A stretch of 64,000 nucleotides of DNA from an uncultured Oscillospiraceae bacterium (GCA_934466455.1 CAKSLF010000003.1:105949-169948), one strand, 5' to 3'; shown: positions 1 to 9,565, counted from the stretch's first letter. The notes: a model not told the origin generated them from the letters alone. Made by a program: numbers and translations.

Positions 1-1173
1 GCGCTTGACGCACTTGATATTACCGACAGATGCTATGTAAGACACGAGGGAGAGGACGCTTTGGAAAAGTGTACCGGCGATTCGCCCGTGTTTGTACATT
101 CTGCCGGGGAGGGTCACCCTATCCTTTCCGCAGGCGAATGGGTAAAAAAGCGAGAAGAAAAAAACATTATTGTGCTTTGTGCGGAGGCTCCTTTTGTGGA
201 CGAGGCTTCCATACAGGGCGCATTGAGCCACCATATTGAAAATAACCATAATATGACTGTTCTTGCCTCCGGCGGAAGAACGGCTTTTATCAAGGAACTT
301 GCAAACAGTGCGTTCTGGGTAAAAGGCGTATTTCTGTCGGAGCTTTTTGAAAAAGCGGACCCGGAGGATAAGGACGGAAAGGCGTTTATTCCAAATGCGC
401 TGAAGGTCATCTCCGGCATGGGAACCGTTGCGGGCACATTTGTTGCCGGAAAGCAGGAGCTTAATATGCGTGCGGAAAATGCGGAGGGTCTTCTGACGCT
501 GAACGCCGCCGCCCGCACCATCGTTTTCAAAAAGCTTTGTGCATCGGGCGTTCAGTTTACCTGCACGGACGGAATTATAATCGCACCGACGGCAAAAATC
601 GGAGCAGGTACAAAAATTTTGCCCGGAACCATAATAAAAGGCAGCACCGAAATCGGAAATGACTGCGTAATAGGTCCGAACAGCTATATTGAAGACAGCA
701 CAATCGGCGATGAAACAGAAGTGAATTCCACCCAAATCCATTCCGCAAGGCTTGAAAATAGGGTTAAGATAGGTCCATGGAGCCAAGTTCGTCCGGGCTC
801 GGTTATCCATGACGGGTGCAAAATCGGCGATTATGTGGAGATAAAAAATTCCGAGGTCGGCGCACGCACCGCAATTGCCCACCTTACATATGTGGGGGAT
901 TCCGATGTCGGCGAGGGAGTTAATTTCGGCTGCGGCTGCTGCATAGCAAACTATGACGGGCAGCATAAGCACCGCACAAAAATAGGCGACCATGCTTTTC
1001 TTGGCTGCAACACAAACCTTATCGCTCCGGTTGAGCTTGGGAACTTTGCTTATACTGCGGCGGGCAGCACAATCACAAAAAATGTTCCGGATTATGCCCT
1101 TGCGGTAGGAAGAGCAAAGCAGGAAAATATTGCGGATTGGGTAAAAAAGCACGACGCAATTAAAATTAAATAG
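1..1173 (+). CDS. glmU: GlmU-like bifunctional N-acetylglucosamine-1-phosphate protein, 5' end outside window
   Basis: The frame is open from base 1, so the start lies outside the window; 390 residues are visible. The C-terminal half is a left-handed beta-helix of hexapeptide repeats. It ends in the GlmU acetyltransferase signature, including HLTYVGD with the catalytic His, NYDG, and AAGSTITKNVPDYALAVGRA. This domain acetylates glucosamine-1-phosphate for UDP-GlcNAc and cell-wall synthesis. The visible part of the N-terminal uridyltransferase domain is poorly conserved: the usual GDVPL metal-binding motif reads CAEAPF, and I find no GYGRI motif. The first reaction may therefore be lost. The position next to prs matches the Bacillus gcaD-prs arrangement. 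The acetyltransferase assignment is firm; the bifunctional activity is doubtful. Confidence 0.87.
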   Translation, partial: ALDALDITDRCYVRHEGEDALEKCTGDSPVFVHSAGEGHPILSAGEWVKKREEKNIIVLCAEAPFVDEASIQGALSHHIENNHNMTVLASGGRTAFIKELANSAFWVKGVFLSELFEKADPEDKDGKAFIPNALKVISGMGTVAGTFVAGKQELNMRAENAEGLLTLNAAARTIVFKKLCASGVQFTCTDGIIIAPTAKIGAGTKILPGTIIKGSTEIGNDCVIGPNSYIEDSTIGDETEVNSTQIHSARLENRVKIGPWSQVRPGSVIHDGCKIGDYVEIKNSEVGARTAIAHLTYVGDSDVGEGVNFGCGCCIANYDGQHKHRTKIGDHAFLGCNTNLIAPVELGNFAYTAAGSTITKNVPDYALAVGRAKQENIADWVKKHDAIKIK

Positions 1174-1264
1174 CCGTTTCGTAAGAAACCGTTTTCAGGA
1201 AAGTTTTTTATAGCGCAAAAAGCTTAAAAATAAAAACACCATGAGTTAATAGGAGAGAGTAAAA

Positions 1265-2230
1265 ATGAATATCCACGGGAAGGACATTAAAATTTTCACC
1301 GGCAACGCATACCCGAAGGCGGCGGAGGACATAGCAAGAAACCTTGGTCTTCCGCTTGGAAAATGCTCCGTCGGGCACTTTGCCGACGGCGAGGTCAGTG
1401 TTTCGCCGGAGGAATCCGTTCGCGGCTCCGATGTGTTTATCGTTCAGTCCACCTGCAATCCGGTAAATGACAATCTTATGGAGCTTATCATAATGATAGA
1501 CGCTTTCCGCCGTGCCTCCGCCGGAAGAATAACGGCGGTTATCCCTTATTTCGGATATGCCCGTCAGGACAGAAAAGCGAAAGCAAGAGATCCGATCTCC
1601 GCAAAGGTGGTTGCAAATATGCTTACTGCCGCCGGTGCGGACAGAGTTCTTACCATGGATCTTCATGCGGCGCAGATTCAGGGATTCTTTGATATTCCCG
1701 TTGACCACCTTATGGGCGCACCTATTCTTACTCCCTATTTCCAGCCTATTGTTCATCACCACGAGGACGAATATGTTGCGGTTTCTCCCGACCACGGCAG
1801 CGTAAACCGTGTTCGTAAATTTGCCGAAAAGCTTGATATTCCGCTTGCCATAATCGACAAACGCCGCCCCAAAGCCAATGTTTCCGAGGTTATGAATATA
1901 ATCGGCGATGTAAAGGGCAAAAAGTGCATTATCATGGACGATATGGTCGATACTGCGGGCACTCTCTGCGGTGCGGCAAAGGCCCTTGTTGAAGTCGGCG
2001 GTGCTCTTTCCGTAACCGCCTGCGCAACCCATGGCCCGCTTTCCGGTCCGGCAATCGAGCGTATCCAGAACAGCGTTTTGGACGAGCTTGTTCTTCTCGA
2101 TACCATTCCGATAAGCGAAGAAAAGCGTGCCGCCTGCGACAAAATCACCGTTCTTCCCGTTGCACCCGTTTTTGCGGAGGCAATCGAGCGCATCTACGGC
2201 GACCGCCCCGTAAGCCCGCTCTTTATCTGA
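1265..2230 (+). CDS. prs: Ribose-phosphate pyrophosphokinase
   Basis: This 321-residue protein makes PRPP from ribose-5-phosphate and ATP, feeding purine, pyrimidine, NAD, His and Trp synthesis. Visible family features are the start motif [11 protein letters not shown], the ATP-binding flexible-loop region [10 protein letters not shown], the MDLHA segment, and the PRPP-binding motif [14 protein letters not shown] near residue 220. Length is normal for class I enzymes. The start has a good Shine-Dalgarno (AGGAGAG, about 8 nt upstream). It follows glmU by about 90 nt and ends just before an intrinsic terminator, so the two genes are probably cotranscribed. The PRPP it makes is used by pncB, which converges from the other strand. 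Confidence 0.97.
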   Translation: MNIHGKDIKIFTGNAYPKAAEDIARNLGLPLGKCSVGHFADGEVSVSPEESVRGSDVFIVQSTCNPVNDNLMELIIMIDAFRRASAGRITAVIPYFGYARQDRKAKARDPISAKVVANMLTAAGADRVLTMDLHAAQIQGFFDIPVDHLMGAPILTPYFQPIVHHHEDEYVAVSPDHGSVNRVRKFAEKLDIPLAIIDKRRPKANVSEVMNIIGDVKGKKCIIMDDMVDTAGTLCGAAKALVEVGGALSVTACATHGPLSGPAIERIQNSVLDELVLLDTIPISEEKRAACDKITVLPVAPVFAEAIERIYGDRPVSPLFI

Positions 2231-2252
2231 TTTTTTTTACAATATGAGCACG

Positions 2253-2283
2253 AAAAAGCCCCGCAAAAAGCGGGGCTTTTTTT
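2253..2283 (+). terminator. Intrinsic terminator after prs
   Basis: A GC-rich hairpin with arms AAAGCCCCG and CGGGGCTTT around a short A-rich loop, followed by a run of T. It lies 22 nt after the prs stop codon and closes the glmU-prs unit. Confidence 0.9.
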
Positions 2284-2288
2284 GCGTG

Positions 2289-2328
2289 CAAAAAAATTGA
2301 GCACGGAGCGTTTTGCTCCGTGCTCAAA
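2289..2328 (-). terminator. Intrinsic terminator of pncB built from an inverted TTGAGCACGGAGC repeat
   Basis: A 13-bp perfect stem, TTGAGCACGGAGC against GCTCCGTGCTCAA with a 4-nt loop. On the minus strand it is followed by a T-rich tract. It lies about 12 nt after the pncB stop codon. Both arms contain the TGAGCAC/GTGCTCA oligomer that is over-represented across the window. Confidence 0.85.
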
Positions 2329-2340
2329 AAATATGTGTGC

Positions 2341-3789
2341 TCAAAATGAGGATTTGTTCAAAAGGTCGTTGCGCAGATTCCAAAGCTTTTCGGAAAGGTC
2401 AACATAATATTTATGCGGGTTCTTGAAGCGTTTTACCTCGTCCCAAAGGGTATCGACCTGCTCTGCGCAGTATTTTTTGATTTCCTTGAGGGAGGGGCTT
2501 TTATATACGCATTTTCCCTTTTCAAAAATCGGCACGAGCATGCGTTTTGCGGTAACATCGGTAAGTTCTTTTTTCTTCCAGGTGCTTTCCGGGTCAAAAA
2601 TAGTAAACGGCTTTGAGGTATCCGGCGCAGGTTCGTCATAAAGGCTGATATAATCAGCCATTGCCTTTCCGCTTTCGTTGGAATAGAAACGATAGAAGGT
2701 CTTAAAGCCGGGAATGGTTATTTTTTCTGTGCTCTCGCTTATTTTTATAACCGGCTCGAGCACGCCGTTTCTCTCTGCGGCGGCAAGCTTATATACGCAG
2801 CCGAAAACAGGGTCGCTTTTTGCGGTGATGAGGTTTTCGCCTACGCCGAAGCTGTTGAGCTGCGCCCCTTGGCGAAGAAGCTCGCTTATAAGATACTCGT
2901 CGAGGGAATTGGAGGCAACGATTCCGCAATCGGTATAGCCTGCGTCATCAAGCATCTTGCGTGCCTTTACGGAAAGATAGGCGATGTCGCCGCTGTCTAT
3001 GCGAACGCCCTTCGGGCGATAACCCATGGGCTTGAGCACCTCGTCAAAGACCTTGATTGCGTTTGGAATGCCGGATTTGAGCACATTGTAGGTATCAACA
3101 AGCAGGGTGCAGTTATCTGGATATATTTCGGCATATGCCTTAAATGCTTCGTATTCGGAGCCCATAAGCTGAACCCAGCTGTGAGCCATGGTTCCGACGG
3201 CAGGAACACCGTAATCACGGTCGGTGATTGCGCAGGCGGTTGCGCCTACGCCGCCGATATATGCCGCCCTTGCACCAAGGATTGCGGCGTCGGCGTTTTG
3301 AGCACGGCGGGAACCGAACTCCATAACCGGGCGGCCGTCCGCCGCACGGGCAATACGGTTTGCCTTTGTTGCAATAAGGCTTTGGTGGTTGGCAATAAGA
3401 AGGGTTACGGTTTCAACAAGCTGCGCCTGAACGGCGGGACCCTTTACGACGATAATAGGCTCTCTTGGGAAAATAGGGGTGCCCTCGGGAATACTCCATA
3501 CATCGCACTTAAATTCAAAATTGTGCAGATAGTCAAGAAATTTTTCGGAAAAGCAATTTTTGCTGCGAAGAAATTCAATGTCCTCGTCGGTAAAGCAAAG
3601 GTTTTTCATATAGTCGATAAGCTGCTCCAAGCCGGCAAAAATGGCAAAGCCGCCGTCGTCGGGAATACGGCGGAAAAACACATCGAATACGGCAACGGTA
3701 TCTTCCATGCCTTTTTCAAGATAGCCGTTCATCATGGTAAGCTCATAAAAATCCGTGAGCATGCTCAAATTTCGTTCGTTCCTGTTCAT
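2341..3789 (-). CDS. pncB: Nicotinate phosphoribosyltransferase
   Basis: This enzyme joins nicotinate to PRPP to form nicotinate mononucleotide in NAD salvage. The 482-residue product begins MNRNERNLSMLTDFYELTM, a family hallmark (TDFYELTM). It also carries EFGSRRAQ, the GTMAHSW segment with the conserved His, and VRIDSGD. The ATG at 3789 is chosen over an upstream in-frame start because AAGGAG lies 11 nt before it and because family alignment begins there. The gene is downstream of ade on the same strand with a gap of 106 nt and is probably cotranscribed with it. An intrinsic terminator follows. The stop codon itself is part of a TGAGCAC motif. Confidence 0.95.
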   Translation of the reverse strand: MNRNERNLSMLTDFYELTMMNGYLEKGMEDTVAVFDVFFRRIPDDGGFAIFAGLEQLIDYMKNLCFTDEDIEFLRSKNCFSEKFLDYLHNFEFKCDVWSIPEGTPIFPREPIIVVKGPAVQAQLVETVTLLIANHQSLIATKANRIARAADGRPVMEFGSRRAQNADAAILGARAAYIGGVGATACAITDRDYGVPAVGTMAHSWVQLMGSEYEAFKAYAEIYPDNCTLLVDTYNVLKSGIPNAIKVFDEVLKPMGYRPKGVRIDSGDIAYLSVKARKMLDDAGYTDCGIVASNSLDEYLISELLRQGAQLNSFGVGENLITAKSDPVFGCVYKLAAAERNGVLEPVIKISESTEKITIPGFKTFYRFYSNESGKAMADYISLYDEPAPDTSKPFTIFDPESTWKKKELTDVTAKRMLVPIFEKGKCVYKSPSLKEIKKYCAEQVDTLWDEVKRFKNPHKYYVDLSEKLWNLRNDLLNKSSF

Positions 3790-3895
3790 TAAACTACACT
3801 CCTTTTTCTTGAAAGCCGCCGGCATTTTCTCGCCGGGCTTTACATCCGACTTTATATTAGCACTAATTGTACGCTTTTTCAATGCAAAGGGAAAT

Positions 3896-5590
3896 TTATT
3901 CGGCAAAAAGGGGAACAATCGCCCATTTTTCACTGCTGAAAAGGCCGTGGGTAGTCATTTTTATTTTTGGGATCACCGGCAGGCTTACAAAAGCCATGGT
4001 CATAAAAGGCTCTATATCCTCGGGAACGCCAAGAGAATAAACGCTTTTGCGGACGGTTTCGTTTTGCTTTGCCACATCATAAACGGAAGCATCGGTCATA
4101 AGTCCGGCAAAGGGCAGGGGCATTTCGGCAAGGACGGAACCGCCTTTTACCGCAGCCATTCCGCCGCCAAGCTCCCGAACACGGTTTGCGGCAAAAGCCA
4201 TCTCCGCTTCGCTTGTTCCGATTACTATCAGGTTATGGGAATCGTGAGAAACTGAGGCGGCGATTGCGCCTTCTTTAAGCCCGATTCCATGGATAAAGCC
4301 AAGCCCGATATGTCCGGTGTTTTTGTGCCTCTCAATTACCGCAAGCTTCAGAATATCCTTTTCGGTATCAATACCGTTGTTTTTATCAAAATCAACATCA
4401 AGAAGGGCTTCTTCGGTAATAAGCTGGTGCTTTACAAGGTCGATTACACGGCATTTATGAATGCCCTCTGCGGAAATGTGAAAATCCTTTTCGGAAAGCG
4501 GGGAAAGGTTGAACGAACTCAGTACACGCTTTTTGAGGGCGGGAGAAACAGCGGGGTTATCAAATTTCGCAAGAACGCAGCCGGAAACCACCTTTTTTCC
4601 AAGGTGATAAACATCACGGACGGAAACTTCTTCAAGGCTGTCGAGAACGAGGAGATTTGCATTGTATCCCGGTGCGACGGCACCTTCGTTTTTAAGCCCA
4701 AAAGCCTCCGCCGCCTGAAGGGTAGCCATGCGTATGCCGGTTACCGGGCTTTTGCCCGCTTTTGCGGCAAGACGGATTATATCGTCGATATGACCGTTCG
4801 CAATAAGGTCTGCGGCGTGCTTGTCGTCGGTAACAAGAAGGCAGCGGCGGCTCCATGGTTCATCAAAAAGGGATATAAGCCCGGAAAGGTTGCGTGCGGC
4901 GGTGCCGTTTCTTATCATAACCCGCTGTCCCTTGCGTATGCGTTCCTCGGCTTCCTCTTTGGAGGAACATTCGTGGTCGTCCCTAATGCCGGCGGCAATG
5001 TATTTGTCAAGGTCATGCCCGGAAAGAAGAGGGGCGTGACCGTTTATCACTCTGCCTTTTGCGTTTGCGGAATTTATTTTGTCCATAACGCCGGGGTCGC
5101 CGGAAATAACGCCCACATAGTTCATCATTTCCGCAAGCCCAAGGACTCTTTTGCGAGAGTAAAAAGGCTCGATTTCGGCGGCGGAAAGCTCTGCGCCGGA
5201 TTCGTCGAATGCCGTTGCCGGAACGCAGGAGGGAACCATAATATAGACATCAAGAGGCAGCCCCTCGCTTGCTTCAAGCATAAAGTCAATGCCCTCCGCT
5301 CCGCAGACATTGGCAATTTCGTGGGGATCGGCAACAACGGCGGAGGTTCCGTGGAGCACCGCTGCCCTTGCAAATTCCGCAGGCAGCATCATGGTGCTTT
5401 CTATATGTATATGCCCGTCAATAAAGCCGGGGCATATGTACTTTCCGGCGGCGTCGTAGACAACATCGGCGTCACAATCGGAATAATCGCCGATTCCGGC
5501 TATTTTTTCGCCGTCAATCAGCACATTTTCTTTGATAACCTCGTCCGTAAAAACATTTACGACGCTTCCGTTTTTAAGCAGCGTTTTCAT
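3896..5590 (-). CDS. ade: Adenine deaminase
   Basis: The 564-residue protein belongs to the Ade amidohydrolase family, which deaminates adenine to hypoxanthine for purine salvage. Metal-binding and catalytic motifs are visible: GFIDGHIHIEST near residue 60, VADPHEIANVCG, and DDHEC near residue 210. The C-terminal Ade domain, with GLKEGAIAASVSHDSHN, is present. The ATG at 5590 is preceded by AAGGGGGA; an upstream frame extension lacks a better site. Its own promoter lies at 5632-5660, and pncB follows. With prs, punA and the MTA/SAH deaminase-type gene this gives the window four purine-salvage functions. Confidence 0.95.
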   Translation of the reverse strand: MKTLLKNGSVVNVFTDEVIKENVLIDGEKIAGIGDYSDCDADVVYDAAGKYICPGFIDGHIHIESTMMLPAEFARAAVLHGTSAVVADPHEIANVCGAEGIDFMLEASEGLPLDVYIMVPSCVPATAFDESGAELSAAEIEPFYSRKRVLGLAEMMNYVGVISGDPGVMDKINSANAKGRVINGHAPLLSGHDLDKYIAAGIRDDHECSSKEEAEERIRKGQRVMIRNGTAARNLSGLISLFDEPWSRRCLLVTDDKHAADLIANGHIDDIIRLAAKAGKSPVTGIRMATLQAAEAFGLKNEGAVAPGYNANLLVLDSLEEVSVRDVYHLGKKVVSGCVLAKFDNPAVSPALKKRVLSSFNLSPLSEKDFHISAEGIHKCRVIDLVKHQLITEEALLDVDFDKNNGIDTEKDILKLAVIERHKNTGHIGLGFIHGIGLKEGAIAASVSHDSHNLIVIGTSEAEMAFAANRVRELGGGMAAVKGGSVLAEMPLPFAGLMTDASVYDVAKQNETVRKSVYSLGVPEDIEPFMTMAFVSLPVIPKIKMTTHGLFSSEKWAIVPLFAE

Positions 5591-5631
5591 CGAAAAATCC
5601 CCCTTAAAAAAGCCTTGTTCTTTATATGTCA

Positions 5632-5660
5632 ATAATATATCTTTATAAAGCGAATGTCAA
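5632..5660 (-). promoter_or_regulatory. Sigma-A-type promoter for ade-pncB
   Basis: On the minus strand TTGACA (5655-5660) is separated by 17 bp from TATTAT (5632-5637), about 40 nt upstream of the ade start. It lies within the 77-nt gap after the MATE gene, so ade-pncB can be transcribed independently. Confidence 0.7.
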
Positions 5661-5667
5661 AAGCTTT

Positions 5668-7005
5668 TTATCCGGCGGAGGAATTTTTCCAGCTTCGGAT
5701 CTGCTTTATGTAGAGCAAAATTCCGATTGTTCCGGTTATGGTTTCCGCCGCAGGAAAAGCGATCCATGCATAGTTAAGCCCTATAAGCGACATAAGGAAA
5801 AATATCGGGATAAGGCAGAATATCTGGCGGGAGAGGGTAAGCAAAACGCTTGGCGCAGCGTTTCCGATAGCCTGAAAAAACACCGGCAGCATAAGAGAAA
5901 AGGTTGCGGGAACAAAGCTTATTCCGATTATTCTAAGAGCTATGCGCCCGATTTCAAAAACTTTTTGCGAATTTGAAAATATTCCGAGAAGCTGCACCGG
6001 GATAAGCTCAAAACAGGCGGTTCCCACAAGCATAAATCCTGCGGTTATGCCTATTGCTATTGCAATGGTACGGCGCACCCTTGAATAATTTTCCGTGGCA
6101 TAGTTATAGCTGATTATAGGAACAATGCAGGTTTGAAGCCCGGTAAGGGGAATAAAGAAGAATGATTGGATTTTGTAATAAAGCCCAAGCACCGTAACTG
6201 CCTCATCGCAAAAGCCCGCCAAAATTATGTTGAGCACAAGAATATATACGGTATACAGCGACTGCATAAGAATCGACGGATAACCAAGGACAAAAATGTT
6301 TTTTGTATAGAAAGGTATTGTATGAAATGCGGGAGGGCGGCGCAGCCCTTTAATTCCGGTTATTACGGCGGCAATGACCTGCCCGCAGACGGTTGCGATT
6401 CCCGCACCGGCAACGCCCATCTCCGGAAAGCCGAAAAGCCCGAAAATCATAATCGGGTCAAGCACAATGTTGCAGATTGCGCCGCAAATTTGCGCCGCCA
6501 TAGGCAGGGTCATATTTCCCTCTGCCTGATGAACCTTTGTAAATATACTTTCGCAAAAAAGCCCTATGCTTCCGATACAGACGATTTTGCCGTAAGTTAC
6601 GGCGTATTCAACCGCTTGCGGGTCCTTTGCGGAAATTTCGGCAAAAAGCCGCATAAAGAAAAAGGAGAGCAGCGCAAAAACAGCCCACATAGCTATTGAT
6701 ATAACAAAGCCGCAGCCGGCGGCGTCGTTTGCGGCGGAATCCCGCTTTTCCGCATAATAGCGTGCCATAAGCGTGTTTACGCCGACGCCCGTCCCTACGG
6801 CAAGGGCTATTGCAATAAGCTGTATAGGATATACGACGGAAAGCGCAGTAAGACCGTGCTCGGAGTATTTTCCGACAAAAAAGCTGTCCACGATATTATA
6901 GAGTGCCTGAATAAGCAGTGCGAGCATAACCGGCGGTGCGATTTTAAGCAGCACCTTGCCTATGCTTTCCGTTCCGTAAAAGGAAGGATTGTTTCCGTTC
7001 TTCAT
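5668..7005 (-). CDS. MATE family multidrug/Na+ antiporter
   Basis: This 445-residue integral membrane protein has about twelve hydrophobic segments in two related halves. It has the family's N-terminal signature (GKVLLKIAPPVMLALLIQ, LYNIVDSFFVGK) and VGVNTLMARYYAEKR in the loop after TM2. Proteins of this group export cationic drugs or metabolites in exchange for Na+ or H+; the substrate cannot be read from the sequence. The ATG at 7005 is preceded by TTGGAGGTG at good spacing, which overlaps a possible upstream TTG start. It lies between ftsH and ade on the same strand, with a probable promoter at 7107-7134. Confidence 0.9.
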   Translation of the reverse strand: MKNGNNPSFYGTESIGKVLLKIAPPVMLALLIQALYNIVDSFFVGKYSEHGLTALSVVYPIQLIAIALAVGTGVGVNTLMARYYAEKRDSAANDAAGCGFVISIAMWAVFALLSFFFMRLFAEISAKDPQAVEYAVTYGKIVCIGSIGLFCESIFTKVHQAEGNMTLPMAAQICGAICNIVLDPIMIFGLFGFPEMGVAGAGIATVCGQVIAAVITGIKGLRRPPAFHTIPFYTKNIFVLGYPSILMQSLYTVYILVLNIILAGFCDEAVTVLGLYYKIQSFFFIPLTGLQTCIVPIISYNYATENYSRVRRTIAIAIGITAGFMLVGTACFELIPVQLLGIFSNSQKVFEIGRIALRIIGISFVPATFSLMLPVFFQAIGNAAPSVLLTLSRQIFCLIPIFFLMSLIGLNYAWIAFPAAETITGTIGILLYIKQIRSWKNSSAG

Positions 7006-7060
7006 AAAGAACACCTCCAAGCTTCATGCGGTAAAATCCTGCGGATAAAACCCCGTAAAA

Positions 7061-7095
7061 ATCAAAAAAACAGTGTAAAACACTGCTTTTTTGAT
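7061..7095 (-). terminator. Hairpin with U-run between ftsH and the MATE gene
   Basis: The arms ATCAAAAAAACAGTG and CACTGCTTTTTTGAT form a stem with a short loop and a T-rich 3' flank on the minus strand. It probably terminates ftsH transcription. A promoter-like element lies just upstream of it on the same strand, so it could also form in the MATE leader. Confidence 0.65.
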
Positions 7096-7106
7096 GAACG
7101 GAATAT

Positions 7107-7134
7107 ATTATATAATAGTAAAGAAAAATTGCAA
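7107..7134 (-). promoter_or_regulatory. Possible promoter for the MATE gene
   Basis: On the minus strand TTGCAA (7129-7134) is followed after 16 bp by TATAAT (7107-7112). It lies just past the ftsH stop codon. The predicted transcript would start next to the 7061-7095 hairpin. Confidence 0.4.
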
Positions 7135-7151
7135 GAGAAAATTTTGAAAAA

Positions 7152-8987
7152 TTATTTTTCGGTATTTTCATCGTTGAGTATGCTCATAAATTCCTCGCCG
7201 GTAATGGTTTCTTTGCTGTAAAGGAATTTGGCAAGCTCATCAAGCTTTTCACGATTTTCGGTAATTATGCCGATTGCTTTTTCGTGCTCCTTTTTAACAA
7301 GGGCTATAACGAGAGAATCAATTTCATCCTGTGTTTTTGCGGAGCAGGCAAGGGAGGAATCACCGCCGAGATACTGGTTTGTGACGGTTTCAAGTGCAAC
7401 CATATCAAATTCCTCGCTCATTCCGTAGCGGGTGAGCATGGCTCTTGCAAGCTTGGTGGCTTGCTCTATGTCGTTGGAGGCACCTGTTGTTACGGAACCG
7501 AAAACAACCTCCTCTGCGGAGCGACCGCCGGTAAGGGTTGCAATTTTGTTTTCAATTTCCTCCTTGGTCATAAGGTAGTGGTCGCCGTCCTCCACCTGCA
7601 TGGTATAGCCGAGGGCACCGGAGGTGCGGGGGATAATGGTGATTTTTTGAACCGGAGCGGAATTTGTCTGTTTTGCGGCAACAAGCGCATGACCGATTTC
7701 GTGATAGGCGACAATCCATTTTTCCTTATCGGTAAGGATCGCATTTTTGCGCTGATAGCCGGCAATAACGACTTCGATGCTCTCCTCAAGGTCCGCTTGG
7801 GAAACAAGCTTTCTTCCGGAGCGCACCGCACGCAGTGCGGCTTCGTTTACTATATTGGCAAGCTCTGCGCCGGATGCGCCGGAAGCCATTCTTGCAATGG
7901 CGGTAAAGTCGATATTATCCTCAAGCTTTACATCTCTTGCATGGACCCGAAGTATAGCCTCTCTGCCTTTAAGGTCGGGGAGCTCAACGGGAATACGGCG
8001 GTCAAAGCGTCCGGGGCGGGTAAGAGCGGGGTCGAGGGATTCCGGGCGGTTTGTTGCGGCAAGAATGATAACGCCGTTGTTGCCCTCAAAGCCGTCCATT
8101 TCGGTAAGAAGCTGATTAAGGGTCTGCTCACGCTCGTCATTGCCGCCGTATGCGCTTCCGCTGCTGCGCTTTTGACCGATGGCGTCTATTTCGTCAATAA
8201 AAACTATGCAGGGAGCTTTTTCCTTGGCTTGGCTGAAAAGCTCGCGGACCTTTGAAGCACCCATTCCCACAAACATTTCCACAAACTCGGAGCCGGAAAT
8301 TGAGAAGAAGGGAACATGAGATTCGCCGGCAACGGCTTTTGCAAGCATTGTTTTTCCCGTTCCGGGAGGGCCGACAAGAAGTATGCCCTTCGGCATGGAA
8401 GCACCGATTTCTTTATATTTGCTTGGGTCGTGAAGATAATTTACGATTTCCTGAAGGCTTTCCTTCGCTTCGTCCTCGCCCGCAACATCGGAAAAGCTTA
8501 TGCCCTCTGTGGACTGGACATATACCTTTGCACCGGAATCGCCTTTTCCGAACATCATTGAGGCTGCGCCTCCGCCGGCTTTATCCATCATTTTTTTTGC
8601 AATAAGCTGACCGAGTACAATAAAAATTACTCCGGGCAGCACCCATGTAAGCAGCGCACTTACAAACGGCGACATCTGCTCGACAATCTCGCCGGAAAAC
8701 TCTGCGCCGGAAGCGTGCAGACGGTCGATAAGTCCGGGGTCGTTCATAATTCCGGTTTTATAGATTTTTGTGTTTTCCTTATTGGTGAAAACTATTTGAT
8801 TTTCTTCAACCTCAACCTTGCCGATCTCGCCTTTTTCGGTCATGGTCATAAAGGTGCCGTAATCGACCTCTTTTACCTGTTTTTCGGCAAGCCACGGCAT
8901 TACTAAAAAGTTGAGCACCGAAAGAACGATGAGTGCCACCGCATAGTAGTATATCAGCGGTCTTTTAGGGGTTTTTACTTCTTTCAT
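7152..8987 (-). CDS. ftsH: ATP-dependent zinc metalloprotease FtsH
   Basis: FtsH is a membrane-anchored hexameric AAA+ protease that degrades misplaced membrane proteins and regulatory substrates. In the 611 residues I see TM1 (about 11-31), an extracytoplasmic domain, TM2 (about 108-130), Walker A GPPGTGKT at 206-213, Walker B FIDEID near 263-268, the second region of homology, and the zinc site HEIGH with His429, Glu430 and His433. Length is slightly below the roughly 640-residue norm because of a short C-terminal tail. A promoter-like element lies about 60 nt upstream. It is not next to tilS-hpt, its usual Bacillus neighbours. Confidence 0.97.
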   Translation of the reverse strand: MKEVKTPKRPLIYYYAVALIVLSVLNFLVMPWLAEKQVKEVDYGTFMTMTEKGEIGKVEVEENQIVFTNKENTKIYKTGIMNDPGLIDRLHASGAEFSGEIVEQMSPFVSALLTWVLPGVIFIVLGQLIAKKMMDKAGGGAASMMFGKGDSGAKVYVQSTEGISFSDVAGEDEAKESLQEIVNYLHDPSKYKEIGASMPKGILLVGPPGTGKTMLAKAVAGESHVPFFSISGSEFVEMFVGMGASKVRELFSQAKEKAPCIVFIDEIDAIGQKRSSGSAYGGNDEREQTLNQLLTEMDGFEGNNGVIILAATNRPESLDPALTRPGRFDRRIPVELPDLKGREAILRVHARDVKLEDNIDFTAIARMASGASGAELANIVNEAALRAVRSGRKLVSQADLEESIEVVIAGYQRKNAILTDKEKWIVAYHEIGHALVAAKQTNSAPVQKITIIPRTSGALGYTMQVEDGDHYLMTKEEIENKIATLTGGRSAEEVVFGSVTTGASNDIEQATKLARAMLTRYGMSEEFDMVALETVTNQYLGGDSSLACSAKTQDEIDSLVIALVKKEHEKAIGIITENREKLDELAKFLYSKETITGEEFMSILNDENTEK

Positions 8988-9047
8988 TTTGCTGCCTCCA
9001 AAAACGGAATTTGCCGCAAATTACGGCGTTACATATATTACATATAT

Positions 9048-9076
9048 TTTATATTACGGTAAAGGACAAATTGCAA
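9048..9076 (-). promoter_or_regulatory. Probable promoter for ftsH
   Basis: On the minus strand TTGCAA (9071-9076) is followed after 17 bp by TATAAA (9048-9053), in an AT-rich tract about 60 nt before the ftsH start codon. Confidence 0.45.
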
Positions 9077-9361
9077 CAGAAAACAAGAATGTGTTACAAA
9101 AAATTTATATTTTCACTGCGGCAAGCTTGAAAAAGCATTAAAGTAAACACGGCTTTGAACATCAGGTATTCGGCGAAGTAAGGAGGAAGAGCATCCTGTC
9201 GCAAAACAAAACTTTTTTCAAGGCAAACATTTTTTACCAAAGCGAAAATTTCTGAAACAGAAAAGCTTTCCGGACTGTAAACAAAATCGACAGCGGAGGC
9301 GCAGGCTTTTAAGATGTTTACATTCTGCGCTTCCGTTAGTATATGTCCAAAAGCTTATAAC

Positions 9362-9396
9362 AAAAGAGCACTTGCAAAAAACAAGTGCTCTTTTGT
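9362..9396 (-). terminator. Terminator after tRNA-Ala
   Basis: A perfect 12-bp stem (AAAAGAGCACTT against AAGTGCTCTTTT) with a short A-rich loop directly follows the CCA end of the tRNA. Its symmetric A/T flanks could work in both directions. Confidence 0.8.
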
Positions 9397-9397
9397 T

Positions 9398-9473
<76 letters not shown>

Positions 9474-9508
9474 ATAAGAACCGCCGACCTTTTTTGTCAG
9501 CGGTTGAT

Positions 9509-9537
9509 ATTATAGCACAGATTTATGCCTGTGTCCA
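9509..9537 (-). promoter_or_regulatory. Promoter for tRNA-Ala
   Basis: On the minus strand TGGACA (9532-9537), a 17-bp spacer, then TATAAT (9509-9514), ending about 35 nt before the tRNA 5' end. It sits in the gap after the sortase stop codon. Confidence 0.6.
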
Positions 9538-9565
9538 TAGGTTTTGAAAAAATTTTTCAATTTTT

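Larger units (their letters stand above)
8988..9397. other. 410-nt region without protein gene between ftsH and tRNA-Ala
   Basis: No convincing coding sequence is present. The end near ftsH is AT-rich and holds its promoter. An imperfect 11-bp dyad with a 20-nt loop sits at 9294-9335 (CGGAGGCGCAG against CTGCGCTTCCG), and the tRNA terminator at 9362-9396. The rest could be 5' leader or an unrecognised small RNA. Confidence 0.6.

Noticed and set aside
3790..3933. N-terminal extension of pncB by 48 residues
   Set aside because: It overlaps the end of ade, has no ribosome-binding site, and the family begins at the MNRNERNLSM start.
4289..5635. A 448-codon plus-strand frame opposite ade
   Set aside because: The minus-strand frame encodes a complete adenine deaminase with all motifs; the plus frame is Cys/Gly/Lys-rich and unlike any protein.
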